In this document: one piece after another, positions 31,828 through 41,170 of the stretch
Layout of the letters: the number at the start of each line of letters is the position of its first letter
How positions within the stretch are numbered: position 1 is the stretch's first letter
Assembly (NCBI GenBank): GCA_963815295.1
Contig: CAWFFZ010000008.1
Span: 1,860,001 to 1,924,000 of the forward strand
Length of the DNA stretch: 64,000 nt
Direction of reading: 5' to 3'
Source of the DNA: JACDHG01 sp963815295
GTDB lineage: Bacteria > Actinomycetota > Actinomycetes > Propionibacteriales > Nocardioidaceae
The notes under the pieces: generated by a model
Database searches by the model: none
Told to the model about the DNA's origin: nothing
The model's input: only the letters and a program-made list of their open reading frames with translations
Made by a program: the position numbers and the translations under genes

Positions 31828-32889
31828 GTGGCACGTCTCTTTCTCGGGGTCGACGGGGGAAACAGCAAGACCGACGCCGTCGTGTGTGACGAGTCCGGGA
31901 CGATCGCCGGTTACGGACGGAGCGGCAACGGCGACATCTACGGTGCGGTGACAGAGCAGGCCGCCGTCGACAGCGTCCTCGGCGCGATGGCCGACGCCCT
32001 CGATGCGGCGGGGACTGATGCGGCCGGGCTGGCTGGTTCGGCGTTCCGGTTGGCAGGGGTCGACTGGCCGGAGGATCACGCCTTTTGGATGACGACCCTG
32101 GCCGAGCAGGTTGACGGCCTTCAGCACGTGTCGGTCGACAACGATGGCTTCGCGGCGATCCGCTGCGGACATCTGAGCGGCCTCGGCGTGGGCGTCATGT
32201 CAGGCACTGGTCCGGCCATCTCGGCGCGCGGCCCGGGCGGTCCGGCAGGCACGGCCTGGAGTGTTTGCTTCTGGGTACAGCACCCGCTCGGCGCATCCGG
32301 CCTCGTCCATGAGGGTCTCCGGGCCGTGTATCGCAGCGAGATCGGCCTCGGCCCCGCGACGTCATTGAAGGACAGCATGCTCGCCTTCTTCGAGCAGGAC
32401 TCGGTGGAGAACATGCTCCACGAGCAGACTCGAAGGGGCGGTCGGTTGTCTGTGCGTTCCTCGGACGCGGCACGCGAGGTCACCCGTGCGGCGGCAGCCG
32501 GCGACCCGATGGCACGCGAGATCGTGACACGGCAGGGCGTGAGCCTTGCGGAGTACGCCAAGGTAGCCGCAGCCAAGGTGGGGTTCGCTCCGGACACCGA
32601 TGAAGTGCCGGTGGTGATCGCAGGTTCGGTCCTCGCTGGCGCCGGCTCCCCCGTGACCGAAGCCCTGCTGGACGCGCTGCGGCAGACGCTCCCGCGCGCC
32701 CGCCCTGTGCAGGCGGCGGTAGCCCCGGTCTTTGGCGCGGCGCTTGATGCACTTGCCGAGGCCGGAATCGACCTGACCCCCGCTGTTGTCGACCAGATGA
32801 GGGAGACTGCGCCGCCCGGCGCGGACTCACTGTCGACCCAAGCGCGGGCAGGGCTCGCCGAGGGCGAGACGAACCCTGCCGACGCCTGA
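31828..32889 (+). CDS. BadF/BadG-family ATPase, N-acetylglucosamine-kinase-like
   Basis: A 353-aa ASKHA-fold protein. The phosphate-1 motif is FLGVDGGNSKTDAVV. Phosphate-2 corresponds to GVGVMSGTGPAISA. VIAGSVLAGAGSPVTEAL is the adenosine loop. Members phosphorylate amino sugars (GlcNAc kinase) or activate dehydratases. The sugar-kinase role fits the partner GH4 gene. GTG start at 31828 with AGGAG seven bases upstream. It converges with the FAD oxidase 2 bp away. The C-terminal 40 residues are an extra Ala/Pro/Gly-rich tail. Confidence 0.8.
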   Translation: MARLFLGVDGGNSKTDAVVCDESGTIAGYGRSGNGDIYGAVTEQAAVDSVLGAMADALDAAGTDAAGLAGSAFRLAGVDWPEDHAFWMTTLAEQVDGLQHVSVDNDGFAAIRCGHLSGLGVGVMSGTGPAISARGPGGPAGTAWSVCFWVQHPLGASGLVHEGLRAVYRSEIGLGPATSLKDSMLAFFEQDSVENMLHEQTRRGGRLSVRSSDAAREVTRAAAAGDPMAREIVTRQGVSLAEYAKVAAAKVGFAPDTDEVPVVIAGSVLAGAGSPVTEALLDALRQTLPRARPVQAAVAPVFGAALDALAEAGIDLTPAVVDQMRETAPPGADSLSTQARAGLAEGETNPADA

Positions 32890-32891
32890 GG

Positions 32892-34250
32892 TCAGTCGGT
32901 AGCGTCCACGAGCCCAGACGGGCAGATGTTGTGGTTGAGGTGGAAGACATTGTCAGGGTCGTATGCGTCCTTGACCTGTGTGAGCCGCGCCAGGTGCTCC
33001 GGTGCATATGCGCGTCGCACCCCTAGTCTGCCTTCGTCGTCGAGCACGTTGACATACGCTCCGCTGGCAAACTGGTCCAGTTGCGCCGCGTAGGACCGGG
33101 AAGCCTCGATCCGGGCCGCGTCCTCCGCGGGATCGACCCACCGGGCCGCCGCGACGAACTCGAACATCGTGTCGCGGTGGCTGAACGCCGTGTCGCCATC
33201 AGGAACCTCAGCGATCGCACCTCCGTATGCCTGGAGGCTGACTGAGGGCGCCTGCTCGTCTCGGCTGAGCAAAGCCTCGATCGTGGCGTCAGTGAGCTGG
33301 CGGAAGTAGTGGCCCTTCCAGTACCTGCGGATGGCGTGGCCTTCCACCGTGTCCTCGCGGCATTGCAGATCGACGTACGACGTGTCGGCCAACCGCTCGT
33401 CGAGCGTAGTCCCGAGTGCCCGCAGCGACGGGACCAGCTGCCTGCTGGCCGAGAGATCTCCGACCCACACGTAGCCGATGGTGACCCGGCCGTTCGCGAT
33501 TGAGGCCATGAAGGTCGCCTGCCGTGGGGCGTGCGTGTTGAGGTCGCGCCACCCGCCAAGGACGGCCGCTCCCTCTTCGAGCGCGAAGTCGAACTCGGCG
33601 GTGAACGCCTCGGTGCCGATCGGGTGGAGCCGAAACTCGAAATCGGTCACGACCCCGAAATTGCCGCCGCCACCACGGAGCCCCCAGAACAGGTCGGGAT
33701 GCTCGGTCGCGCTCGCGCGGACCACGCGGCCGTCAGCGGTGACAACCTCGAACGAGATGACGTTGTCGCACGTGAGGCCGTACTGACGGGCGAGCCAGCC
33801 CATCCCACCGCCGAGGGCGAGGCCACCGACGCCTGTGTGAGAGACGTTGCCTGCGGTAGTGGCAAGACCATGGAGCTGCGCCGCCCGATCGAGTGCACCG
33901 AGCAACGCGCCGCCTTGCACCCGCGCACGACGGCCTGGCACGTCGATGCTCACCTCACCCATGGGGGTCAGGTCGATCATCAGACCGCCCTTCGGCACCG
34001 CGTGGCCTGTGACACTGTGGCCGCCGCAGCGGATCCCGATCTCGAGGTCAAGCTCGCGTCCGATCCGGACCGCCGACACCACGTCACGCACGCTTGCGCA
34101 GCGGACGATCATCCGCGGACGATGGTCGACCATCGCGTTCCACACGGCGCGCGCGTCGTCGTACCCCTCGTCGCCTGGCAGCAGCACGCTGCCTTCGATC
34201 TGGTCGGTGAGGCGCGACTTGGTGTCTGCCGTGATCGAACGTTGTGTCAT
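32892..34250 (-). CDS. FAD-linked oxidase, berberine-bridge-like (PCMH + BBE)
   Basis: A 452-aa oxidoreductase. The PCMH FAD-binding domain (about 45-215) has IRCGGHSVTGHAVPKGG, where the His is the usual covalent flavin attachment, and GGLALGGGMGWLARQYG. The second attachment residue, a Cys in bicovalent members, is Ser/His here (GNVSHTGVGG), so flavin is probably mono-covalent. The C-terminal BBE tail is YDPDNVFHLNHNI. Substrate unknown; related bacterial enzymes oxidise sugars or alkaloid-like compounds. No signal peptide. Confidence 0.85.
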   Translation of the reverse strand: MTQRSITADTKSRLTDQIEGSVLLPGDEGYDDARAVWNAMVDHRPRMIVRCASVRDVVSAVRIGRELDLEIGIRCGGHSVTGHAVPKGGLMIDLTPMGEVSIDVPGRRARVQGGALLGALDRAAQLHGLATTAGNVSHTGVGGLALGGGMGWLARQYGLTCDNVISFEVVTADGRVVRASATEHPDLFWGLRGGGGNFGVVTDFEFRLHPIGTEAFTAEFDFALEEGAAVLGGWRDLNTHAPRQATFMASIANGRVTIGYVWVGDLSASRQLVPSLRALGTTLDERLADTSYVDLQCREDTVEGHAIRRYWKGHYFRQLTDATIEALLSRDEQAPSVSLQAYGGAIAEVPDGDTAFSHRDTMFEFVAAARWVDPAEDAARIEASRSYAAQLDQFASGAYVNVLDDEGRLGVRRAYAPEHLARLTQVKDAYDPDNVFHLNHNICPSGLVDATD

Positions 34251-34371
34251 GTCGCTACCCCTTGCCTGGCGGCAGGTCCGCCGTGCCCAATCCCTGAGAC
34301 TCGGCCATCAGACAACGCGACGGAGTATGCCTTTGGCAAGACATTTGAATCTCTGCGAATCCCGACGCAGG

Positions 34372-35064
34372 TCAGTGGCGACGGGGCCGGCGAAAGCGCT
34401 CGCCGAGCCCTAGTCCGAGAGTGCCGATTTCTGCAGGCGTTAGTCGGCTCTGGCCAACCTTCATGAGCTTGACCAACTGCGGGAGTGTCGCCACGAAGCA
34501 GTTGTTCACTTGGGTGGCACTTGCACTGGGGGTAGTCGCTCCGAACAGGCAGAACACCTGCTGGACCGGGAGATCGTTGTGTCGGGCTTGCGCAAGACCC
34601 TCGGTAACACACCGCGCCTTGCGGTCGATCTCGGTCAAGACTTCGGTGTAGTCATCCCCGTCGACGACGAAACTCTCGCTTTTCGCACGGCGCCGCGGAC
34701 CCTGACCCCCTGGAAACTGCAGACTGCTTCCTTGGACGTCCACTACTTCGATCATCCACACACCGGTGTGGGTGATAGCGAGAATGTCGATGGAGCCGTC
34801 GACCGGCCCACCAGTGATTCGGCGGTGGTACAGCCAGACGCCATCGGGATACTTCGCCCGGATCGCGGTGGCGACTGCGTATTTGGCTTGTGCCTGGTCC
34901 GTGCCGGCGATCCAGCGCGGATTGTCGCTCAACACAAAGCTGACTCGGTCGGTGTGGGCGGCCAAGCGACGGGCAGGCGCATCCGGATCAATCCGCTCGA
35001 ACTCGCCCGGCTCCGAAGTCGGCAGGGCTCTCGCGTTTGTGCGATTGTGCGCCATATCACGCAT
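34372..35064 (-). CDS. NERD-domain (nuclease-related) protein
   Basis: A 230-aa protein with a nuclease-related domain: GTDQAQAKYAVATAI, then SIDILAITHTGVWMIEVVD, in which the Asp/Glu pair on adjacent strands matches the endonuclease-fold core (D..hhhh..G.hhIE). The expected catalytic lysine is shifted or replaced (EVVDVQG instead of ExK). NERD proteins are found in plasmid-linked and DNA-processing proteins, but true nuclease activity is unproved here. An alternative start is ATG 35052. It is divergent from the dienelactone-hydrolase gene. Confidence 0.65.
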   Translation of the reverse strand: MRDMAHNRTNARALPTSEPGEFERIDPDAPARRLAAHTDRVSFVLSDNPRWIAGTDQAQAKYAVATAIRAKYPDGVWLYHRRITGGPVDGSIDILAITHTGVWMIEVVDVQGSSLQFPGGQGPRRRAKSESFVVDGDDYTEVLTEIDRKARCVTEGLAQARHNDLPVQQVFCLFGATTPSASATQVNNCFVATLPQLVKLMKVGQSRLTPAEIGTLGLGLGERFRRPRRH

Positions 35065-35183
35065 GGTAACCCTGGTCGCCTCCGATTACCGTGACATCAG
35101 GGCAGCCGGAAGCACGCACAGTCATTGTCGGAGCGGTCTGCTGGGATTGATCATTCGTTCCTCACACAGACTAGGAGCCCGAG

Positions 35184-35756
35184 ATGGCCGAAGTACTGCT
35201 CTTCCACCACGCGCACGGACTGACCGCCGGAGTCCTCGCTTTCGCCGACGACCTGCGCGGGGCCGGGCACACCGTGCACACGCCCGACGTGTATGACGGA
35301 CGCACGTTCGACGACCTGGACGAGGGCCTTGGCTACGCAAGGGAGACCGGCTTCCAAGAGGTGTTCGAGCGCGGAGTCAGGGCGGCAGAGGGGCTGCCAT
35401 CCGAGCTGGTCTATGCCGGCTTCTCGCTGGGTGCGATGCCGGCGCAGTCGTTGGCGCAAAACCGACCCGGTGCTCGTGGGGCTCTCCTGTTCCACTCCGC
35501 CGTCCCGGTCGCGGAATTCGGCTCGTCGTGGCCCGACGACGTCCCCGTCCAGGTGCACGCGATGGATGAGGACCCGTTCTTCGTCGGCGAGGACATGGTC
35601 GCGGCTCGCGCCCTCGTCGAGGAGGCCAAGGATGGGGAGCTGTTTCTCTACCCCGGTGACCAACACCTCTTTGCCGACAACTCGCTGCCGGCCTACGACG
35701 CGGACGCGGCCGCGCTGATGCGACAGCGCGTGCTGGACTTCCTCAGCACACGCTGA
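35184..35756 (+). CDS. Dienelactone hydrolase family alpha/beta-hydrolase
   Basis: A 190-aa hydrolase. Nucleophile elbow VYAGFSLGAM (Ser81 where classical dienelactone hydrolase has Cys), acid near DEDPFF, and histidine in PGDQHLFADNS complete a triad. The HHAHGLTAGVLAFADDLR start and HTPDVYDGRTF are family text. Probably an esterase for a small lactone or ester; no catabolic operon surrounds it. ATG at 35184 preceded by AGGAGCCCGAG. Confidence 0.8.
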   Translation: MAEVLLFHHAHGLTAGVLAFADDLRGAGHTVHTPDVYDGRTFDDLDEGLGYARETGFQEVFERGVRAAEGLPSELVYAGFSLGAMPAQSLAQNRPGARGALLFHSAVPVAEFGSSWPDDVPVQVHAMDEDPFFVGEDMVAARALVEEAKDGELFLYPGDQHLFADNSLPAYDADAAALMRQRVLDFLSTR

Positions 35757-35818
35757 CACCCACGGCGAGTGGTGCTCGCCCCTAGCGCTGCCATCTCCCC
35801 CTGCCCTGTAATAGGTCC

Positions 35819-38485
35819 GTGACCGAACTGCCGTCTGGCACCATCACGATGCTCTTCTCAGACATCGAGGGCTCGACGGTGTTGCTGTCACGGCTGGGCT
35901 CTGACTACGTCGAGGCGTTGGACGGTCATCGTCGGGTGCTGCGCACGGCGTGGGACGCCTACGACGGCACCGAGCTCAGCACCGAGGGTGACAGCTTTTT
36001 TGTGGTGTTCCCCACCGCCCAGGGGGCAGTCAAGGCAGCTGCCCAAGCCCAACGCGGGCTGGAGGACTACCCGTGGCCCGGCGGCGAGCGCGTCCGGGTG
36101 CGTATCGGTCTCCACACCGGGACGCCAGAGGTGCACGACGATGACTATGTCGGCATGGACGTGCACCGAGCCGCCCGAATCGCCGGATCCGCCCATGGTG
36201 GTCAGGTCGTTCTTTCCGCCGTGACCGCAGACCTGGCTCGTGGAGACCTGCCCGAGGGTGGTGGGCTTCGCAATCTCGGCAGCCACCACCTGAAGGACAT
36301 TGCTTTGCCGGAGCCCCTGTTCCAGCTCACCCTCGACGGCCTGCAGCTCGACTTCCCTCCCTTGAGGACAATTGGGGCCACGTCGAGCCTTCCAGCCACG
36401 GCGACCGTGCTGGTGGGGCGCGACGCAGAGGTCGCGGAGCTGAGTGCGCTCATGCAGGTGCCTGGCGTTCGGTTGGTGACACTCACCGGCCCTGGCGGGG
36501 TGGGTAAGACCCGGTTGGCGATCGCAGTGGCCCAACGATTGGTGACGGACTTTCCCGATGGGGTCTTCTTCGTGCCCCTCGCTGCCGTCACGAGCACTGA
36601 TGTGATGTGGACGTCGATTGCGGAGGTGCTGGATGTACCGCCGAGGGAACGCATGCCTCCCGGCTTCTTCACCCATGTGGCGCACCGTCGTGCATTGTTC
36701 GTGCTCGACAACCTCGAGCAGCTCTCCGAAGCCGACGATGTAGTAGCGCAACTGCTGGCAGCCGCCCCACACGTGGCGGTCATGGCCAGTTCGCGCGGGA
36801 CACTCTCCCTGCCAGCGGAACGTCTGCACCCGGTACCGCCGCTCGTCCTGCCTGCGGACTCGACTCTCGAGGCGTCAGAAGATGCAGGGGCCGTACAACT
36901 CTTTGTCCAGCAGGCCCGCAGTGTGAAACCCGGGTTCATGCTCACAGAAGAGAACGTGGCCGATGTCGTGGCGATCTGCCGGCACTTGGATGGGCTGCCC
37001 TTGGCTATCGAACTCACCGCCGCCCGTGTCAGGTTGCTCAGCGTCAAGGCGCTGCTGCGTCGTCTCGACCAGGCGCTCGACATCGCCTCAGCCGGCAAGC
37101 AACGACCTAGCCGCCACCGGACTCTCCGCGACACCGTCGCATGGTCCTACGACCTGCTCACGCCAGAGCAGCAGGCATTCTTCCGCCGCCTCGGGGTCTT
37201 CTCCGGTGGGAGTGATCTGGACGCCGTTGCCGCCGTGAGCGCCGTCCCACACCATGCTGTGCCCGGGGTTGACCCGTTGGACATGGTCGCCCAGCTCGTC
37301 GACGCGAGCCTGGCCACGATCACCGAAGGGCCTGACGGAGAGCCTCGAGTCGCCATGTTGGAAACGATTCGCGAGTACGCCGGCGACGAGCTGCGTACAG
37401 CGGGTGAGGAGGACGCTGCGCGGCACGCCCACGCCGAGCACTTCCTTCAGGTCGCCGATCACCTGCGATCGCTCCGCGAGTCCAACCACCTTGACGCCCG
37501 TGGCCTGGCCGAGATCGAACTCGACAACCTTCGTGAAGCACTGGCCTTCACCCTGCCAGCGGCAAGCAGCGGGGCCGCGGGACTGCCGGCCGTAGGAACG
37601 GGCCTCAAGCTGTGCTCCGCGTTGGGCTGGCTGTGGTCGATCGGCGGTTACCTGACAGAGGGGCAGCGCTGGTATGAGCGAGTCATCGACGTTGCGGGCG
37701 CAACGCCTTCCCCCGACCTCGCCGATTGCCTTGCTGGGTTCGCGAACCTGTTGATTGCCCAAGGGAACGCCGAGCGCGCCCGCGACGTTGCGGCCAGCAG
37801 CCTGACGATGGCGCTCAGCCTCGGCGACGATGACACGGTCGGGTTTGCTCTCGGCGTGCTCGGCACGGCGCAGATGCATCTCCACGACATCGACAGTGCG
37901 CGCCACTCCTTCGAAGAATCCGTCAGCCAGCACAGGCGATCCGGTAACCAAGCCAGGTTGGCCTCGGCTCTTGGGAACCTCGCAGGTGTCGAGGAGACGC
38001 TGGGAAAGTTCGATCGAGCTGAGGAACTGACACGGGAATCGTTACGGATCGCCGAGTCAGCGGGTAACCAGCACCAGGCAGCAGTTCAGGGTCAGAACCT
38101 CGCTTTTCTCCTGGCAATCAGCGGACGCGCGGAGGAGGCTGTTCAGCTGTCGAAAGGTCTGACGCAGGCGGTCTTGCGGGTGCGAAGCCCGAGTTTGACC
38201 ATGGCGTTCGCCAACACCTACATGAGCATCCTCGTTCGGCTCGGTGACGCCGTCCGGGCCGCCCATCTGGTCGGTGCCGAAGAGGCGATGCGTGAACGTT
38301 TGGCGATGCCAAACCCCCACCACGCAGAAGAGCTGGCGGAAGCTTGGAGCCTGGCGCAGGACACGATTTCGGAAGAAGACTGGGACCATCACATTCAACT
38401 CGGCCGCAGCGAGAGCCTTGAAGATCTGCTGGTCCGCTACACAGGTGACACGACTCGCCAAGACATTGAAATGACCCGCCACTGA
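35819..38485 (+). CDS. Class III cyclase - STAND ATPase - TPR regulator
   Basis: An 888-aa cytoplasmic signalling protein. Residues 1-175 form a class III nucleotide cyclase domain (TMLFSDIEGSTVLLSR and STEGDSFFVVF carry the metal Asps). The transition-state Asn is replaced by His in GMDVHRAARI, so activity is uncertain. An NB-ARC/AfsR-like ATPase follows (about 195-520; Walker A TGPGGVGKTRL, Walker B ALFVLDNLEQL, arginine in MASSRGTL). The C-terminal third is TPR-like helices. No DNA-binding domain is seen. A decayed paralog of its first 120 residues lies at 18248. Confidence 0.85.
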   Translation: MTELPSGTITMLFSDIEGSTVLLSRLGSDYVEALDGHRRVLRTAWDAYDGTELSTEGDSFFVVFPTAQGAVKAAAQAQRGLEDYPWPGGERVRVRIGLHTGTPEVHDDDYVGMDVHRAARIAGSAHGGQVVLSAVTADLARGDLPEGGGLRNLGSHHLKDIALPEPLFQLTLDGLQLDFPPLRTIGATSSLPATATVLVGRDAEVAELSALMQVPGVRLVTLTGPGGVGKTRLAIAVAQRLVTDFPDGVFFVPLAAVTSTDVMWTSIAEVLDVPPRERMPPGFFTHVAHRRALFVLDNLEQLSEADDVVAQLLAAAPHVAVMASSRGTLSLPAERLHPVPPLVLPADSTLEASEDAGAVQLFVQQARSVKPGFMLTEENVADVVAICRHLDGLPLAIELTAARVRLLSVKALLRRLDQALDIASAGKQRPSRHRTLRDTVAWSYDLLTPEQQAFFRRLGVFSGGSDLDAVAAVSAVPHHAVPGVDPLDMVAQLVDASLATITEGPDGEPRVAMLETIREYAGDELRTAGEEDAARHAHAEHFLQVADHLRSLRESNHLDARGLAEIELDNLREALAFTLPAASSGAAGLPAVGTGLKLCSALGWLWSIGGYLTEGQRWYERVIDVAGATPSPDLADCLAGFANLLIAQGNAERARDVAASSLTMALSLGDDDTVGFALGVLGTAQMHLHDIDSARHSFEESVSQHRRSGNQARLASALGNLAGVEETLGKFDRAEELTRESLRIAESAGNQHQAAVQGQNLAFLLAISGRAEEAVQLSKGLTQAVLRVRSPSLTMAFANTYMSILVRLGDAVRAAHLVGAEEAMRERLAMPNPHHAEELAEAWSLAQDTISEEDWDHHIQLGRSESLEDLLVRYTGDTTRQDIEMTRH

Positions 38486-38496
38486 CGTGCATGTCT

Positions 38497-38529
38497 ACGG
38501 GTGGCCGGGGCCCCCTCGAATCCACCCGT
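38497..38529 (+). terminator. Hairpin terminator after the cyclase-ATPase gene
   Basis: ACGGGTGG (38497-38504) pairs perfectly with CCACCCGT (38522-38529) 11 bp after the stop, with a 17-nt loop. No T-run. Confidence 0.55.
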
Positions 38530-38905
38530 GCCGCTGCCCTCAATGATGGGGACCCGGTGTCGATCGCCGCGCAACACAGTGCTTGGCGGTTGAAGCGGCT
38601 CTCGGCTAATGGACCTGCGCGGCGTCGGCTCCACCGGTCAACGGACCGGCGGTGGACGCTGCCATTGACGCTCCCGCGGCAGAAATCGAGCAGGAAGTCA
38701 GCACGGCGTGACGGTACAGCGACCGTCTGTTTTGGATGCGAGCCTATGGTGAAGTACCACCCGGAATGCCTGACAAACGTTGCCCGACGGAACAGACTTG
38801 GTACGCGAGTCAACCCACCGCAGCCGAGTCATGTCAATCCCGATGGACCATCTGACATAGGCAACCATCTTCCCGACCGCGCCGCCACGACGAGGAGAGT
38901 GACCG
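38530..38905 (+). other. Gene-free gap upstream of the first GDPD gene
   Basis: About 375 bp with no ORF that has a start signal or domain. The end (GACGAGGAGAGTGACCG) is the ribosome binding site of the next gene. No repeat or strong hairpin was seen. It presumably contains the GDPD promoter. Confidence 0.4.
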
Positions 38906-39661
38906 ATGAGAGCACTTGCCCTGTCCATCGTGGTGTTTTTCACAATGTTCTGTGGGCCCGTTCCCACGGCCAGCGCCGCCGACTGCGGCATGTTCGGCGT
39001 CAGTCACCAAGGCAAGGGCACCGGCCACTCAGGCAACACGATCGCTGCGTTTCGGGCTGCTGCGCGTGCGGGCATGGCCCGGATCGAGACCGACGTGTTC
39101 CTGACCTCCGACCTCGTGCCACTGATGAACCACCAAGACAATCTCGGCCCGTTCGGGCTGATCTCCGAACACACCGCCGCCGAGATCCGCGAGCGCTACC
39201 GGCGCAGTGACGGCTCTGTCGTGCCCACGCTCAACGAAGCGTTCGACGCGATGCGACCGTTCGGCACCCGATGGCTGATCGAGATCAAGGACATCTGGCC
39301 ATGGGAAGTCCTGCACTCCCGGGTCGTCAACAACGACATGCTGCAGCGGGCGGTGTTCTACTCAAGTTCGGCTCGCCAGGTCCAACAGTTCGACGAGGCC
39401 TACCCCGACATCCGGATCGGTCTGAAAGTCGACACAGGCTTCGGTGGCTGGACGGTGGACACGATCAGCGAGTTCGCCGAGGTGGTGTCGGTAGACCCTG
39501 GCGACCTGACCTCACACCCGTCAAGAGTCAGCCGTTTCCATGACCACGGCGTGACGGTGATCTCCCGACGCAGCGGCCTGGCCGGTGAGATGCGCGACCT
39601 CGGAGTTGACGGCCGAGTCACGAACGACCCAGCTGCGTATGCGAAATGGTGCGGGCTCTGA
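38906..39661 (+). CDS. Secreted glycerophosphodiester phosphodiesterase-like protein 1
   Basis: A 251-aa exported protein: signal peptide MRALALSIVVFFTMFC then PVPTASAADC, cleavage near ASA-AD. GDPD barrel: VSHQGKGTGHSGNTIAAFRAA (the usual HRG is HQG), ARIETDVFLTSDLVPLMNHQD (Glu-Asp metal pair and second His) and WLIEIKD (Glu, Lys). It should release glycerol-3-phosphate from glycerophosphodiesters or teichoic acid outside the cell. ATG has GAGGAG upstream. A second, diverged GDPD follows 270 bp downstream. Confidence 0.82.
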   Translation: MRALALSIVVFFTMFCGPVPTASAADCGMFGVSHQGKGTGHSGNTIAAFRAAARAGMARIETDVFLTSDLVPLMNHQDNLGPFGLISEHTAAEIRERYRRSDGSVVPTLNEAFDAMRPFGTRWLIEIKDIWPWEVLHSRVVNNDMLQRAVFYSSSARQVQQFDEAYPDIRIGLKVDTGFGGWTVDTISEFAEVVSVDPGDLTSHPSRVSRFHDHGVTVISRRSGLAGEMRDLGVDGRVTNDPAAYAKWCGL

Positions 39662-39932
39662 GCAGTTACAGCAGGGAAGATCCAGTGGTGACTCGTCGCT
39701 GACCCTGTGATGGACAGAGTTTGGTGCCACCAAGCCGCCCCCTGGCACGGCCTCGTCACGCACTGCGACAGCCACTCCTCGTTTTCGGCCACCCTGAGTC
39801 ACGTCACACAACCGCCCAGTCACAATTGCTCTTTGAGCGCTTGTAACACCAGTTTTTAGTGTAAACAGGCCCGATTAACGGCTAAGATCGCGTCGAGATT
39901 TGAGGCTTGGGGATGCCGAGGGGATACAGCCG

Positions 39933-40790
39933 ATGAAGCAAGCGAAGAACGCCGTTGTGTTGGCGGCCACCGCGTTGTGTGCAGGTCTGATGGTGTCGGT
40001 GCACGCTGCTGCACCAGCGGCGGCAGGAACCAATGGTTGCCCTCCTGGTGGACAGTTCTATGGAATGGCTCACCAGGGTGCTCATGACATCATTCCTGGC
40101 GTTCCACGCACCTGGCGTAACACTTTGCCCGCGTTCCAGAAGGCGCAGGACCGGTGTCAGTGGGTGGAGACGGACGTCCGGTTCACCAGCGACATGATCG
40201 CTGTGATGGTTCACGACCGAACAACAGCGCCGATGTTTCGAAAGCGCTGCGACCTGGTGGTGGAAGAGCACACGCTGGCTGAGCTTCGGAGCGCGTGCCG
40301 CAACCCTGACGGCTCAACCGTGGCCACCTTTGATGAGTTCCTCGATCTCGTTGATGTGGTTAGTTTCGTTGAGCTCAAGTCGGGTGCGTCTGTCAGCGAC
40401 CAGAAGGTGCGGATCATCATCAACAAGATCTACGCGCATGGTGATGAAGATGTGGTAGCTCTGAACTTCACGGAGGAGTGGCTGCTGCAGCGCATCGCTG
40501 AGCTGGACGATGACACCAAGCCGATCCTGCGGGTCTGGAAAGGCGCCCTGGTCGCGTTTCCCGATCGAGTTGCGGCGGTCTGCGACTTTGCCATCTATGG
40601 CTATCCCAAGTTCACACCAACGGTGGTCGGCCGGCTGAATGACCGTGGCGTCATGTCAGTTGCCTCTGTTGGCAAGACGGATGCTGAGCCCAACCGGCCA
40701 GCGGCGTGGGCTCGGTTAGCGGCGATGGGAGCTGGTGCAGCTCAAACGGACTACTCCATGGAGCTGTTCAACTGGCAAAACAGCCGATGA
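39933..40790 (+). CDS. Secreted glycerophosphodiester phosphodiesterase-like protein 2
   Basis: A 285-aa exported GDPD. Signal peptide MKQAKNAVVLAATALCAG then LMVSVHAAAPAAAG. Barrel motifs MAHQGAHD, WRNTLPAFQKA, WVETDVRFTSD, MVHDRTTAP, VSFVELKSG. Like its neighbour it has HQG for HRG. Only distantly similar to it elsewhere, so the pair is an old duplication or two recruitments. ATG at 39933 with AGGGG nine bases upstream. The 80 bp before it are unusually AT-rich (TTTTTAGTGTAAAC, GGCTAAGATCG), likely its own promoter. Confidence 0.82.
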   Translation: MKQAKNAVVLAATALCAGLMVSVHAAAPAAAGTNGCPPGGQFYGMAHQGAHDIIPGVPRTWRNTLPAFQKAQDRCQWVETDVRFTSDMIAVMVHDRTTAPMFRKRCDLVVEEHTLAELRSACRNPDGSTVATFDEFLDLVDVVSFVELKSGASVSDQKVRIIINKIYAHGDEDVVALNFTEEWLLQRIAELDDDTKPILRVWKGALVAFPDRVAAVCDFAIYGYPKFTPTVVGRLNDRGVMSVASVGKTDAEPNRPAAWARLAAMGAGAAQTDYSMELFNWQNSR

Positions 40791-41170
40791 CCGGCCCTGT
40801 GCGAGTCTGAACGACCCGACTTAGAGGACGTTCAGTCCTCTGGTGGCGCCGATCGGAACCCCTGTTTCATCGGTGCGTGTATCTCGCGCCAGATCCCGCA
40901 CCATTTCCGCGGCGACGCTCACTCGATGGCTCGTGCAAGGGCAACACCGAGCGCCCGCTCGTCCTTCCAAGCTCGTCGTTGTACTTCACGACGATGTGTG
41001 GCGCGACAGCACGCGCCCGGCAACAGATTGAAGTCGCTGCGCGAGTTCGTCACGTACAGAGTCGGCGTCGCGATGCCGAAGCTCGCCTGGGTCGATGTCG
41101 ACGGCAACCGCGGGGGCCCCCCAAACAAAACACCCGGCTGTCAAACGCCACGGACCTGCGTGGCAAGGGG
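40791..41170. other. Gap between GDPD2 and tRNA-Val: terminators and a possible broken ORF
   Basis: The GDPD2 terminator is at 40823-40841. Downstream of the minus-strand tRNA a CCACGCAGGTCCGTGG stem (41142-41157) probably ends the tRNA transcript. Between them, minus-strand fragments in several frames look weakly protein-like (VAVDIDPGELRHRDADSV; SVAAEMVRDLARDTRTDE), with a GTGA frame overlap at 40919-40922. They may be a decayed gene, but none has an identifiable domain. Confidence 0.3.
40823..40841 (+). terminator. Hairpin terminator after GDPD2
   Basis: AGAGGAC (40823-40829), loop GTTCA, GTCCTCT (40835-40841): a perfect 7-bp stem 32 bp past the stop codon. Confidence 0.6.

Noticed and set aside
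38530..38905. Hidden gene in the gap before GDPD1
   Set aside because: Frames on both strands lack start signals and show no recognisable protein family text.
40821..41128. Two overlapping minus-strand small ORFs (GTGA overlap at 40919-40922), possible toxin-antitoxin pair
   Set aside because: No ribosome binding site, no recognised domain; the second ORF runs through the GDPD2 terminator and protein-like text jumps between frames. At most a decayed gene.
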